Shown here piece after piece: positions 8,267 to 17,188 of a stretch of DNA of 64,000 bases. The DNA is from JBJXGV01 sp046160485 (GTDB taxonomy: Bacteria > Orphanbacterota > Orphanbacteria > JBJXGV01), in contig JBJXGV010000073.1 of the NCBI GenBank assembly GCA_046160485.1, forward strand, positions 1 to 64,000, in the 5' to 3' direction. The position numbers and the translations under genes were made by a program. Position 1 is the stretch's first letter. Each line of letters starts with the position of its first letter. The notes under the pieces are model-generated. The model was not told where the DNA came from, made no database searches, and saw only the letters and a list, made by a program, of their open reading frames with translations.

Positions 8267-10942
8267 CTAGCGCGCGTGCGCAGCGGCGCCGCCTGCGCCG
8301 CTTGCCGCGCCGGCCGCCGGGGCGAGCCCGCGCAGATACGCCGCGACCGCGCTCCCCTCGCGCTCGCGCAGCCGCACGCAGTCGCCGACTTGGTCGCTCA
8401 CCTTCGCGAGCGTGTTGTCCGTGCCGGGTCCGCGATGCGCTTCCTCCGCGAAGAACGCCTTCGCGCGCGCGAGCCGTTCGGCAGAACATCCGCCCGCGAT
8501 AAACGGCATGAAGCCGACCGCGAACGGGGGCATGCGTGCGGTCATCGCGCCGAAGTTCTCGAGCGTCCAATAGAAGACGCGGTCTTCGCCGCTCGGAGTG
8601 CCGCCGATCGTCATCGGAATGTCGAAGATCTCGTTCGGGCGCAACGGTCCGGCGATCGCGTAGGCGAGCGCGCGCTCGCGCAGCGTTTCGTCGCGAAAGT
8701 TGCCGAGCGCGCCGAGGAAACGTTGCCGGTCGGACGGTGACGTCGCGTTCTCGATGCGGCGCTGGTATTCGTCGAAGAGCGCGGCGTCGCCGTGCATCGC
8801 GGCCAACGATACAGCGATGTCCGCAAGCGACGGATCGATCGATGACGGGTCACGCATGTAGGACGCGGCGAGCGTCTCAGCGTGGCGCACGACCTCCTCA
8901 TCACGGCCGCGGTCCCCGAGCCAATCGAGCAGCTTCGGCCGGAACGCGGTGACCGCTTCGTCTTCGCCGGCGCGCGCGTCTGCGCCGAAGCGCGCGAGCG
9001 CCGGGCCGAGTGTCCGGCGAACGTAAACGGCGAACGCGTCCTCGAGGTCGGGAGGCACGAACGCGCCGCCGACCTTGTCGAGTCCGTCGATCATCGACGA
9101 GACCACCTGCGGCTCGGGATCGCTCGCGAAACTCGAGACAGCGCGTAGGTACTCGTCGCCCGAAACGACTCCCGCATCGAGGAGGAGCGAGAGATTTCCG
9201 AGGAACTCGATTCGTTCGGCCGGCGTGAGCGCGTCGAGCGAGGCGCCCGCGATGGTTAGCAGCATCTCATCGGGGACTTGCCATGCGTAGTAGCCGATGC
9301 CGCCGGCGTTGGGTTTCACCCACTCGATTGGCCCGCTCGCCTCGAGCGACACGATTTGCTCCGCGTCCGAGAGCAGAACCGTCGCGGTGTGAACGCCCGC
9401 GCCGTCGGAGTATTTCAGCGCGACGGGAATCGTCCACGTCAGCGGCGTCGCCTCGACGCCGTCATTGTGGAATCGCTCTTGCCGCAGACGCACGCGATTC
9501 TCGGGGAGTATCGCGGCCGTCACGCGCGGGAAGCCGGGTTGCTCGATGAAGGTCGCGAGCGCGGCGTCGAGATCCTTTCCCGACGCGGCGTGAAGCGCCT
9601 TCCACAAGTCGTCGGCTGTGGCATTTCCCCACGCGTTCGCGTTGATGTAGTTCACGACGCCCTCGCGGAACAGCTCCGGCCCGAGCCAACCCTCGAACAT
9701 CGCAAGGACGAGTTTTCCTTTCGCATAGACGAGCCCGACGTTTTGCAGGAGATCCTCAGTCGACTCGACGGGCCTGCGAATCGGTTGCGTCGACGGCCGC
9801 GCATCCCCCGACATCGATCGTCGCGCGCTCTGCAAATCGGAGAGTTCCATCTTGAACTCGGGAAAGACCTCGCACGAAACCTTGTCGCCCATCCAGTCGG
9901 CGAACGCTTCGTTGAGCCAGAGATCGTCCCACCACTCCATCGTGACGAGATTGCCGAACCACATGTGCGCGAGTTCGTGGCCGGTGATACTCGCAAGTCT
10001 GCGGCGATCCGCGATCGACGCCGTCTTCGTGTCGACGAGAAGGATGTTGTCGGAGTAGGTGACGGCGCCCGGATGCTCCATCGCGCCGGGCCAGTACTCT
10101 GGAATCGCGATGAGATCGAGCTTCTCGTACGGGTATGGGCGGCCGAAGTACGCTTCGAGCGCGCGCAGGAGCGGAGGCGTCATCTGCGCGGCGAGTCCAC
10201 CGAGATGGCTTTGACCCTTCACAGTGACGATGCGCCCCGGTACGGAGAGCCCGGGAATCGGCGCGGTCTCCAGAGGACCCGCCGCGATGGCGAGCAAGTA
10301 CGTCGGAAGCGGCTTCGTGCGCTGGTGGACGATCGTCTTCCAGCCGCCGGCGCGCGTCTCGCTCTCGACGGGCGTATTGGTGATAGCTTCGTGCGTCTCC
10401 GGGACCTCGAGCGTCATCTGAAACGGGATTTTGAAAATCGGCTCGTCCCAGCAGGGAAACGCCTCGCGCGCGTCATCCGCCTCGAACTGCGTGAATGCGT
10501 AGCCGGCGCCGCCTTTCTCCATGCGGTAGAGCCCGACCGCGCGCGTCCCGAAGTCGTTTGTGAAGTCGATCGCGAGGGAGTAGTTGCCGGGGGTGAGCGG
10601 TGTCTCGGCGGCGACGATCACCGTGCCATTCTCCGCGGGAGCGTAGGCGATCGTGACGACGCTCCCTGACGCGCCCCTCGCGCCCGCGCGGCGCAACTCG
10701 ACGTTCGTGAGCGTCATCTCCTCCGCGTGAAACGTGAAGTTGCCCGTTTCCTTCGCGACGGCCAGGTCGATGCGCACCGATCCGGAGTAGTCGTTCTTGC
10801 TAGCATCGAGCTTGAGATGGATTGCCTCGAAAGTTGGGACGACATCGGAGCCGAGGCGAGCCGCCGTGGCGCACGCGGTGCGCGGCGACGCGGCGAGGAC
10901 GAGAGCGAGGGAAAGCGAAAATGCGAGCGCGCGGAATCGCAA
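8267..10942 (-). CDS. M1 family zinc metallo-aminopeptidase, exported
   Basis: An 891-aa gluzincin aminopeptidase that removes N-terminal residues from peptides. The zinc site is complete: H322-E-L-A-H326 and Glu345 in WLNEAFADW. The exopeptidase loop reads GAMEHPG, not the classical GAMEN, a tolerated variant. A C-terminal ERAP1_C-like helical domain fills about 510-880. The N-terminus (RFRALAFSLSLALVLA...ACA) is a signal peptide, so it is periplasmic or secreted. The start is the TTG at 10942, fixed by a CGGAGG Shine-Dalgarno 6 nt upstream; the frame stays open much further but would run through the ndh gene. It is the second gene after ndh on this strand. Confidence 0.9.
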   Translation of the reverse strand: MRFRALAFSLSLALVLAASPRTACATAARLGSDVVPTFEAIHLKLDASKNDYSGSVRIDLAVAKETGNFTFHAEEMTLTNVELRRAGARGASGSVVTIAYAPAENGTVIVAAETPLTPGNYSLAIDFTNDFGTRAVGLYRMEKGGAGYAFTQFEADDAREAFPCWDEPIFKIPFQMTLEVPETHEAITNTPVESETRAGGWKTIVHQRTKPLPTYLLAIAAGPLETAPIPGLSVPGRIVTVKGQSHLGGLAAQMTPPLLRALEAYFGRPYPYEKLDLIAIPEYWPGAMEHPGAVTYSDNILLVDTKTASIADRRRLASITGHELAHMWFGNLVTMEWWDDLWLNEAFADWMGDKVSCEVFPEFKMELSDLQSARRSMSGDARPSTQPIRRPVESTEDLLQNVGLVYAKGKLVLAMFEGWLGPELFREGVVNYINANAWGNATADDLWKALHAASGKDLDAALATFIEQPGFPRVTAAILPENRVRLRQERFHNDGVEATPLTWTIPVALKYSDGAGVHTATVLLSDAEQIVSLEASGPIEWVKPNAGGIGYYAWQVPDEMLLTIAGASLDALTPAERIEFLGNLSLLLDAGVVSGDEYLRAVSSFASDPEPQVVSSMIDGLDKVGGAFVPPDLEDAFAVYVRRTLGPALARFGADARAGEDEAVTAFRPKLLDWLGDRGRDEEVVRHAETLAASYMRDPSSIDPSLADIAVSLAAMHGDAALFDEYQRRIENATSPSDRQRFLGALGNFRDETLRERALAYAIAGPLRPNEIFDIPMTIGGTPSGEDRVFYWTLENFGAMTARMPPFAVGFMPFIAGGCSAERLARAKAFFAEEAHRGPGTDNTLAKVSDQVGDCVRLREREGSAVAAYLRGLAPAAGAASGAGGAAAHAR

Positions 10943-10948
10943 TAGAGT

Positions 10949-10954
10949 CCTCCG
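10949..10954 (-). promoter_or_regulatory. Shine-Dalgarno that fixes a TTG start
   Basis: CGGAGG on the minus strand, 6 nt before the TTG of the M1 aminopeptidase. No ATG or GTG lies at a suitable distance, and the residues after TTG form a good signal peptide. Confidence 0.75.
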
Positions 10955-10985
10955 AATTGGGGTCAATCGCGAGAGTGCGAAGAGC

Positions 10986-12293
10986 CTAGCATCCGGGGTT
11001 GCGCGGAGCAATTGGGGCGTCGGTGCGCTTCGAGCCGACGGTGTGGACCCCGAGCTGCACGTAGTCGCGCGGGAAGATGAGTTCGAGCGCCCAGTCGATT
11101 GCGACGCGAACCTTTCGGCCCAGACCCGGCATCTTCGCGAGGTAGAGCGTGCGCCAAACGAACCACGCCGCGAAGCCGGAGATCTTGACGCCGAACACGC
11201 TCGCGACGCCCGTGCGGCAGCCGAATGCGGCGGTCGAACCGCGCGACGTGTAGTCGAACTGGCGAGGCGAGCCGCCGCGCACGGCGCGCGTGATGTTCGC
11301 CGCGACGTGTTTCCCCTGCGCGATTGCGTGTTGCGCGGTCGCTGGGTACGGCTTCCCGGCCGCGTCGATGTTGACGGCGCAGTCGCCGATCGCCCAGACA
11401 TGGGAGTGTCCTTGCACGCGAAGCTCGCGGTCGCACAGGACGTAGCCGAGCCGGTCGCACGGGAGCCCAAGCCGCGCAAGCAACGGATTCGGCGCGATAC
11501 CCGCGCACCAGATCACTGTGTGCGCGGCAAGCGACTCGCCATCGTCGAGCAAGACCCGATCGGCTTCGATACGCGCCACGGACGTCTTGAGCCGGACATC
11601 CATCCCGCGCCGTCGCATTTCCCGCGTGGCGTAGTCCGCGAGCGACCGCTCGAGCGCACCGAGGATTCGCTCGGCGATCTCGACGAGCGTCACGCGGCAT
11701 TCGCCCGGGTCGACGTTGCGATAGCGCCGCGCCGCTTCGCGCAGGAAGACGTGAAACTCGCCCGCCACTTCGACTCCGGTGAAGTTGCCGCCAACCACGA
11801 CGAAGTGGAGGAGCGCGCGCCGCGCGGCGGGGTCGGCCGTCGCGTCGGCGGTCTCGAGCATCTCGATGGCGCGGTCGCGCAACGCCACGGCATCGGCGAG
11901 ACTCTTCATCTCGAAGCCGAACTCGGAAAGACCTGGTACTGCCGGCATTCTCGTGACGCTACCCAGCGCGATCACCAGATGATCGAACGGAACGTGCGCC
12001 TTTTCGCCGGTCGCCCCGGCGCGGCACGTCAGCGAGCGCCCCGCGAAGTCGACATCGAGCGCCTCGGCCATGCGAAACTGCGCCGTGCGCAAGAATGAGC
12101 GAATCGACACGACGGCGTGGCGCGGCGAGAGGCTTCCGGTTCCAGCCTCGACGAGAAGCGGGTAGAAGACGAAGTAGTTGCGGCGGTCGATGAGGAAGAT
12201 CTCCGCAGCCCCCGGACGGAACGATTTCTCCAAGGCACGCGCGCAGTACGCGCCGCCGAATCCACCGCCCAGAATGACGACTCGCGCGGACAT
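10986..12293 (-). CDS. ndh: Type II NADH dehydrogenase (NAD(P)/FAD-dependent oxidoreductase)
   Basis: A 435-aa two-dinucleotide-binding-domain flavoprotein. FAD site VVILGGGFGG at 5-14, NADH site VVVGGNFTGVEVAGE near 170, and the second FAD contact VWAIGDCA near 305. The C-terminal segment (AWFVWRTLYLAKMPGLGRK) matches the amphipathic membrane anchor of Ndh enzymes, which pass electrons from NADH to quinone without pumping protons. The ATG at 12293 places the Rossmann motif at the very N-terminus, as in the family; an upstream in-frame ATG at 12407 adds unrelated residues. The aminopeptidase follows 43 nt downstream. Confidence 0.88.
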   Translation of the reverse strand: MSARVVILGGGFGGAYCARALEKSFRPGAAEIFLIDRRNYFVFYPLLVEAGTGSLSPRHAVVSIRSFLRTAQFRMAEALDVDFAGRSLTCRAGATGEKAHVPFDHLVIALGSVTRMPAVPGLSEFGFEMKSLADAVALRDRAIEMLETADATADPAARRALLHFVVVGGNFTGVEVAGEFHVFLREAARRYRNVDPGECRVTLVEIAERILGALERSLADYATREMRRRGMDVRLKTSVARIEADRVLLDDGESLAAHTVIWCAGIAPNPLLARLGLPCDRLGYVLCDRELRVQGHSHVWAIGDCAVNIDAAGKPYPATAQHAIAQGKHVAANITRAVRGGSPRQFDYTSRGSTAAFGCRTGVASVFGVKISGFAAWFVWRTLYLAKMPGLGRKVRVAIDWALELIFPRDYVQLGVHTVGSKRTDAPIAPRNPGC

Positions 12294-12457
12294 AATCGAC
12301 GCCGATTTTCTTTCTGGGAGGCGCGATTGTCCACCGTCAATCGACTGCGCGATGCGGAGGCGAACGCGGAGTGCAGCACACGACGGGTTGCGGTAGACTC
12401 GCCCCACCGTTCCCGCCGGAACGAAACCGGAAGCCAGCGAGCGAAGGGGCAGAACAC

Positions 12458-12964
12458 ATGCGAATCATCGATTCGATCATCATGGAATTCGACCAGGAAG
12501 CCGTCAGCACGGAGAAACTTCTCTCGCGCGTGCCGAGCGAGAAGCTCGGGTGGAAGCCGCATGAGAAATCGATGTCTCTCGGTGAACTCGCATACCACAT
12601 CGCGACGACGCCGGCGTTTATGGCAAAGATGGCCGCGCCAGACACGTTCGATTTCGCGACCGACGGACCGAAGGATCGGACCCCGCCGGGATCCACCGCG
12701 GAGATCCTCAAGGCCTTCCACGAGTCGATCGCGGCCGCGAAGGATCAGATGCAGCAGTACGACGACGGGCGGGTGATGAGCAACTGGACGATGCTCCTCG
12801 CAGGCAAGACCATCATGACCATTCCACGAATCGTGATCTTCCGGTCGTTTCTGCTCAATCATCTTTACCACCATCGCGGCCAACTCACCGTGTATCTGCG
12901 GATGAACGGCGTTTCGTTGCCTGCGATCTACGGCCCGAGCGCGGACGACAATCCTTTCATGTAG
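12458..12964 (+). CDS. DinB/YfiT-family metal-binding protein
   Basis: A 168-aa four-helix-bundle protein of the DinB superfamily. The conserved histidine triad is visible: His in LAYHIATTPAF, and two in NHLYHHRGQL. Family members bind divalent metal, and some act as thiol (bacillithiol or mycothiol) S-transferases; a bacillithiol-type gene lies at 53.9 kb. The ATG at 12458 is supported by GAAGGGG 9 nt upstream. A TAGACT box at 12394-12399 could be the -10 of its promoter. It stands alone between ndh (divergent) and the two-component system. Confidence 0.8.
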   Translation: MRIIDSIIMEFDQEAVSTEKLLSRVPSEKLGWKPHEKSMSLGELAYHIATTPAFMAKMAAPDTFDFATDGPKDRTPPGSTAEILKAFHESIAAAKDQMQQYDDGRVMSNWTMLLAGKTIMTIPRIVIFRSFLLNHLYHHRGQLTVYLRMNGVSLPAIYGPSADDNPFM

Positions 12965-13000
12965 TCGGACAGGGTGCCCGATGCGCGAATCGAAACGGAA

Positions 13001-13006
13001 TAGACT
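13001..13006 (+). promoter_or_regulatory. -10-like TAGACT, probable leaderless response-regulator promoter
   Basis: TAGACT ends 6 nt before the GTG start of the PhoB-like gene and there is no Shine-Dalgarno sequence. The same hexamer is found at 43861 and 12394. Confidence 0.45.
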
Positions 13007-13012
13007 AGGCGC

Positions 13013-13762
13013 GTGACGAAGAGCAAGCCCCACACGGACCGCGCGGCGACGCGCGAAAAGATTGTCGTCGTCGAGGATGAGGCGGATATCCTCGAGGTGA
13101 TCGAGTACCACCTCGCGCGCGAAGGGTTTCGCGTTCTCACCTCGCGCGACGGCGAGGCGGGTTACGCGCTTGTCAAACGCGAGGCGCCTGATCTCGTTCT
13201 TCTCGACCTAATGCTCCCTTCGCTCGACGGGATCGAGGTGTGCCGCCTCCTGAAATCGGACCCGGTGACGCGCGGCATTCCCGTTGTCATGGTCACCGCG
13301 AAGGGCGAAGAGAGCGACGCCGTGCTCGGACTCGGACTCGGCGCGGACGACTACATCAAGAAGCCATTCAGTCCGAAGGAGATGGTGGCGCGCGTGCGCG
13401 CGGTGCTGCGTCGCGGGCCGCTCCGCGAGGAACGGCGTCCGCGCGAACGCGTCGAGCACGCCGGGCTTGTTGTCGATGCCGCGCGCCACGAAGTGCTGGT
13501 CGACGGCGAGCCGATCGTACTGACCGCGACCGGATTCCGGCTCGTTCATTTTCTCGCGTCGCACCCGGGGCGCGTCTTCACGCGCGACGAACTCCTCTCT
13601 CGCGTCATCGGCGACAAGAGCGTCGTCATCGACCGCAACATCGACGTGCACATTGTCGCGGTTCGCAAGAAACTCGGCCGGTACCGCGATCTCATTGAAA
13701 CCGTGCGCAGTGTCGGGTATCGCTTCCGCGAAGAGGGCCGCGCGGAGACGCGGGCGCGATGA
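13013..13762 (+). CDS. phoB: OmpR/PhoB-family response regulator
   Basis: A 249-aa regulator: receiver domain (about 16-132, phosphoacceptor Asp65 in LVLLDLMLPSLDG, Lys in YIKKPFSPKE) and a C-terminal winged helix (about 150-243, GYRF ending). The start is GTG with no Shine-Dalgarno. The kinase gene overlaps its end (ATGA). Two 11-bp-periodic boxes precede the porin and pstS genes immediately downstream, so this is very probably the phosphate-starvation regulator. The name rests on gene order, not on specific residues. Confidence 0.85.
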   Translation: MTKSKPHTDRAATREKIVVVEDEADILEVIEYHLAREGFRVLTSRDGEAGYALVKREAPDLVLLDLMLPSLDGIEVCRLLKSDPVTRGIPVVMVTAKGEESDAVLGLGLGADDYIKKPFSPKEMVARVRAVLRRGPLREERRPRERVEHAGLVVDAARHEVLVDGEPIVLTATGFRLVHFLASHPGRVFTRDELLSRVIGDKSVVIDRNIDVHIVAVRKKLGRYRDLIETVRSVGYRFREEGRAETRAR

Positions 13763-15558
13763 TCCGCTCGCGTTTCTTCTGGAAACTCTACGCGGGTTAC
13801 ATCGCGATCATCCTCCTGACGACGGCGTTCGTCGTCGGCCTCAGCGCGTGGCGGCTGCGCCAGAACTGGCTACATGAAACGGAGGTCGCCCTTCAAAGCC
13901 AGGCGACGATTCTGCGCGAGATCGCAAGACCGACGCTCGTTCCGCGCGACTCGGGCGCCGCGGATCCCGCGCTGCTGCAGGAGAGCGTTCGCGCGCTCGG
14001 CGCGGAAATCGCCGCGCGATTTACGGTCGTTCGCGCCGATGGCGTTGTCATCGCCGATTCGCAGCAGGAGCCGGCGCAAATGAACAGCCAGCTCGATCGG
14101 CCCGAGATACTCGCGGCGCACTCGCACGGCGTCGGGGTGAGCACGCGCCGGAGCGAATCGGTGGACGCGATGATGCTCCATGTGGCGCTTCGGGTCGAGG
14201 ACGACGCGCGCATCGCGGGATACGCGCGGGCGGCTTTGCCGCTCGTGAGCTTCGACTCCCAGCTTCGCGAGCTGACGCGACCAGTTATTTTCGGCGCCGC
14301 GCTGGCCGCATTCCTTGCGCTTCTCCTTGGGCTCTACGCGTCGTGGCGAGTGACCTCGCCGCTAGCTTCGATCACTGGCGCCGCGCGCGCGATCGCGCAA
14401 GGAAAGTTCGACGAACGCGTCGCGATTTCGGCGCGCGACGAGGTCGGCGATCTGGCACGATCGTTCAGTACGATGCGTGACGAACTCGAGCGGCGCGTCG
14501 AGACGATCACTACGGATCGCAGCCGAGTCCTTGCGATCATTTCGAGCATGGTCGAAGGCGTCGTTGCGGTCGACAGCGACGAGCGCATCGTCCATATGAA
14601 CGTGGTTGCGGGAAGCCTTCTGGGAGTACGGCCCGAGGATGCCGTCGGAAAGCGCGTGTGGGAGGCGACGCGCTTCCACGAGGTGAACGAGGCGCTCGCG
14701 CAATCCATGCGTGAAGGGACAAGCGTTCGCGGCGAGGCGCGGCTCGTTGGGGAGAAGCGCGATCGTGTCATCGAGGTGAATGCGGCGCCCTTGCGCGGCG
14801 GCGACGGCGCGACCGCGGGGGCCGTCGTCGTACTCCACGACGTCACGGAGCTGCGGCGCCTCGAAGAAGTCCGGCGCGAGTTCGTCGCAAACGTTTCGCA
14901 TGAGTTGAAGACGCCGCTGACCGCGATCCGCGGCATCGTGGAAACGCTCATCGATGACGTCGCGATCGAGCCGGCGAAGCGGGAGCACTTTCATAGACGC
15001 ATTCACGACCAGACCCTGCGGCTTTCGGCGCTCGTCACCGATCTGTTGACGCTCTCGCGCGTCGAGTCGCGCGAGTCGGCGCTCGATCGCGCGATCTGCG
15101 ACCTGCGCGAGATCGCGGCGGAGTCGGCGCGCGCGGCCGCGCCGGCGATGGAGGACAAAGGGCTTGCCTTCACCGTCGCGCTCCATGACGCGGCGGTCTT
15201 GGTCGTAGGCGACCGCGCCGCGCTCGCGCAAGCGATCAACAACCTGCTCGACAACGCGGTGAAGTACACGCCGGCGGGAGGCCGGGTGGGATTCTCGCTT
15301 TCGGTCGTCGTTGGCATGGCCCACATCAAGGTCCAAGACTCGGGGATTGGGATCGAGTTGCGCGAGCAGGAACGCATTTTCGAGCGGTTCTATCGCGTCG
15401 ACAAGGGCCGGTCGCGCGATCTTGGCGGCACAGGACTCGGACTTTCTATCGTTCGTAACGTCGCGAGCGCGCACGGCGGACGGGTATCCGTCGAAAGCGC
15501 TCCAGGGCAGGGAAGTCTCTTCTCGATCCTTGTTCCGTTGCCGCCAGCACCGGTCTAG
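13759..15558 (+). CDS. phoR: PhoR-like sensor histidine kinase
   Basis: A 599-aa inner-membrane kinase. TM1 about 9-29, periplasmic sensor region about 30-172, TM2 about 175-196, HAMP about 197-248, PAS about 255-365, HisKA with phospho-acceptor His381 in FVANVSHELKTPLTAIRG, and HATPase_c with the N box NNLLDNAVKYTPAGG and G boxes DSGIGI and GGTGLGLSIV. The architecture matches PhoR kinases that work with PstSCAB-PhoU. It starts at an ATG overlapping the regulator stop, so the pair is translationally coupled. Confidence 0.88.
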   Translation: MIRSRFFWKLYAGYIAIILLTTAFVVGLSAWRLRQNWLHETEVALQSQATILREIARPTLVPRDSGAADPALLQESVRALGAEIAARFTVVRADGVVIADSQQEPAQMNSQLDRPEILAAHSHGVGVSTRRSESVDAMMLHVALRVEDDARIAGYARAALPLVSFDSQLRELTRPVIFGAALAAFLALLLGLYASWRVTSPLASITGAARAIAQGKFDERVAISARDEVGDLARSFSTMRDELERRVETITTDRSRVLAIISSMVEGVVAVDSDERIVHMNVVAGSLLGVRPEDAVGKRVWEATRFHEVNEALAQSMREGTSVRGEARLVGEKRDRVIEVNAAPLRGGDGATAGAVVVLHDVTELRRLEEVRREFVANVSHELKTPLTAIRGIVETLIDDVAIEPAKREHFHRRIHDQTLRLSALVTDLLTLSRVESRESALDRAICDLREIAAESARAAAPAMEDKGLAFTVALHDAAVLVVGDRAALAQAINNLLDNAVKYTPAGGRVGFSLSVVVGMAHIKVQDSGIGIELREQERIFERFYRVDKGRSRDLGGTGLGLSIVRNVASAHGGRVSVESAPGQGSLFSILVPLPPAPV

Positions 15559-15639
15559 CCTCACACGTAGCGTGCGCGGCACGTGTTCGACATCGCCACG
15601 ATCATCATCGGGTGTCGCCCGAGCACCCGCGCGGCACTT

Positions 15640-15667
15640 TTTGCCCTCCCTTAATCCGTTCTTTATT
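15640..15667 (+). promoter_or_regulatory. Putative Pho box upstream of the phosphate porin
   Basis: Three six-base units with 5-nt spacers: TTTGCC (15640), TTAATC (15651), TTTATT (15662). The last two match the array before pstS in sequence and spacing. The 11-bp period is that of PhoB/PhoP-type direct-repeat sites. The box lies about 120 nt before the porin ATG. The rest of the 228-bp gap after the kinase gene shows nothing else clear. Confidence 0.55.
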
Positions 15668-15786
15668 CGCAAGACCCAGAGTTGCCACCTGTTCGTCACA
15701 GAGGACGGCGCGCGTTTTCGTGGTGATTTCGAATCCACCGGGAAGCGGCTGTCCTTGCACGAGGGACCGGAAGCGCGGAGGAGACG

Positions 15787-17052
15787 ATGACGGAGAGTAG
15801 AGGCGCGAAAGAGGTTCTGGTCGCGGGCATGATCGCGGCGGCCAGCATGATCGCGGCGGCAATGCCGGCGTTCGGCGACGAAAGCAAGCCCGATCCGAAC
15901 GCGATGACCGTGCGCTGGAAGGACGGCCTGCGCATCGAGACGGCCGACAAGAAGACACAGGTTCGAATCGGAGGCAGGATCCAGAGCGATTGGGCGTTCT
16001 TCCGCGAGGATGACGAAATCTCCGATGGCTTCGGCGTCATCGAAGACGGCACTGAGTTTCGCCGCGCGCGGCTATTCGCCTCGGGTCTCATCAACGGGCT
16101 GATCGAGTTCAAGGACGAGTTCGAGTTCTCCGGCGGGCGCGTGCAAACCCGCGACGTCTACATCGGACTGCGCGGGCTTCCGGCCGTCGGAACTCTCCGC
16201 GTCGGCCACTTCAAGGAGCCTCTCAGTCTCGAGGAGTTGACGAGCGATTCCTATGTTGCGCTGCAAGAACGCTCTCTCGTCTCGACGTTCGTTCCGTCGC
16301 GGAATCCAGGAGCCGTCGTGATGAACGCATTCGCGGACGAGCGCGTCACGGCGGCCGCGGGCGTCTTTCGCGACGCCGACAACACCGGCAATCAATCCGG
16401 AGACGGCGAGTACGCCGTGACCGCGCGCGTCACGGGGCTACCCGCGATTCGCGACGACGGCAAGGCGCTCGTTCATCTCGGCGCCGCGGCCAGCGTGCGG
16501 AGTCCCAACGACGACATGGCGCGGTATCGCGCACGCCCCGAGGCGAACCTCGCGCCGTATCTCGTCGACACCGGAGAGGATGGGCTGCCCGCGGAGTCGG
16601 TGACGATCCTCGCGGGCGAAGCGGCGGTTGTGCGTGGGCCGCTCGCGCTTCAGGCCGAGCATGTCGGCGCGCTCGTCAGCGGCATAGACGACAACGAGGA
16701 CCTCGCGTTCTGGGGGACGTACGTTCAAGCGACGTGGTGGCTCACGGGCGAGAGCGCCAACTACCAGCGCGCGGAAGGCGTGTTCGGCGGCGTCACGCCG
16801 GCGAAGAAGTTCTCGCTCGAGGACGACGGGGCCGGCGCGTGGCAACTCGCGGCGCGCTACTCGCATCTTTCGCTCGAGGACGGCAGTGTGCTCGGCGGAA
16901 ACCTCTCTGACGTGACGCTCGGTCTCAACTGGTACTTGAGCGCGATCACGCGCGTGACGGCCAACGTCGTCGTAGCCGAGCGCTCTGACGCAGAGGGCGG
17001 GGTCGAGGGCCGCGTGACGAGCATCCTCACGCGTATGCAGGTTGATTTCTAG
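15787..17052 (+). CDS. OprO/OprP-type phosphate-selective porin
   Basis: A 421-aa outer-membrane protein with a signal peptide (about 1-31, cleavage near PAFGDE) followed by beta-strands typical of the porin O/P family (VRIGGRIQSDWAFF, ARLFASGLINGLIEFKDEFEF, VGHFKEPLSLEELTS). It ends in aromatic Phe (RMQVDF), the usual BamA recognition terminus. It should form a trimeric anion channel for phosphate or polyphosphate. The Shine-Dalgarno GCGGAGGAG precedes the ATG. The position between phoR and pstS, with a matching Pho box, supports phosphate control. Confidence 0.85.
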   Translation: MTESRGAKEVLVAGMIAAASMIAAAMPAFGDESKPDPNAMTVRWKDGLRIETADKKTQVRIGGRIQSDWAFFREDDEISDGFGVIEDGTEFRRARLFASGLINGLIEFKDEFEFSGGRVQTRDVYIGLRGLPAVGTLRVGHFKEPLSLEELTSDSYVALQERSLVSTFVPSRNPGAVVMNAFADERVTAAAGVFRDADNTGNQSGDGEYAVTARVTGLPAIRDDGKALVHLGAAASVRSPNDDMARYRARPEANLAPYLVDTGEDGLPAESVTILAGEAAVVRGPLALQAEHVGALVSGIDDNEDLAFWGTYVQATWWLTGESANYQRAEGVFGGVTPAKKFSLEDDGAGAWQLAARYSHLSLEDGSVLGGNLSDVTLGLNWYLSAITRVTANVVVAERSDAEGGVEGRVTSILTRMQVDF

Positions 17053-17091
17053 GGCGAGGGCGGCATCCTTGCGTCGCCGTGGCGCGGAGAC

Positions 17092-17119
17092 TTCACTGGC
17101 TCTTAATCGAATCTTTACG
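17092..17119 (+). promoter_or_regulatory. Putative Pho box upstream of pstS
   Basis: TTCACT (17092), TTAATC (17103) and TTTACG (17114) are spaced exactly 11 bp. TTAATC-N5-TTTA is shared with the box before the porin. TCATAT at 17131-17136 could be the -10. Confidence 0.6.
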
Positions 17120-17188
17120 TTTCATCGCGATCATATCGAGCAATCATTCGCCCATAATCACGACGCTGGAATCGAAAGGAGATTCGAA

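Noticed and set aside
8267..11479. Aminopeptidase extended to 1070 aa
   Set aside because: The first 179 codons run through ndh. The CGGAGG-TTG start at 10942 with a signal peptide is far better.
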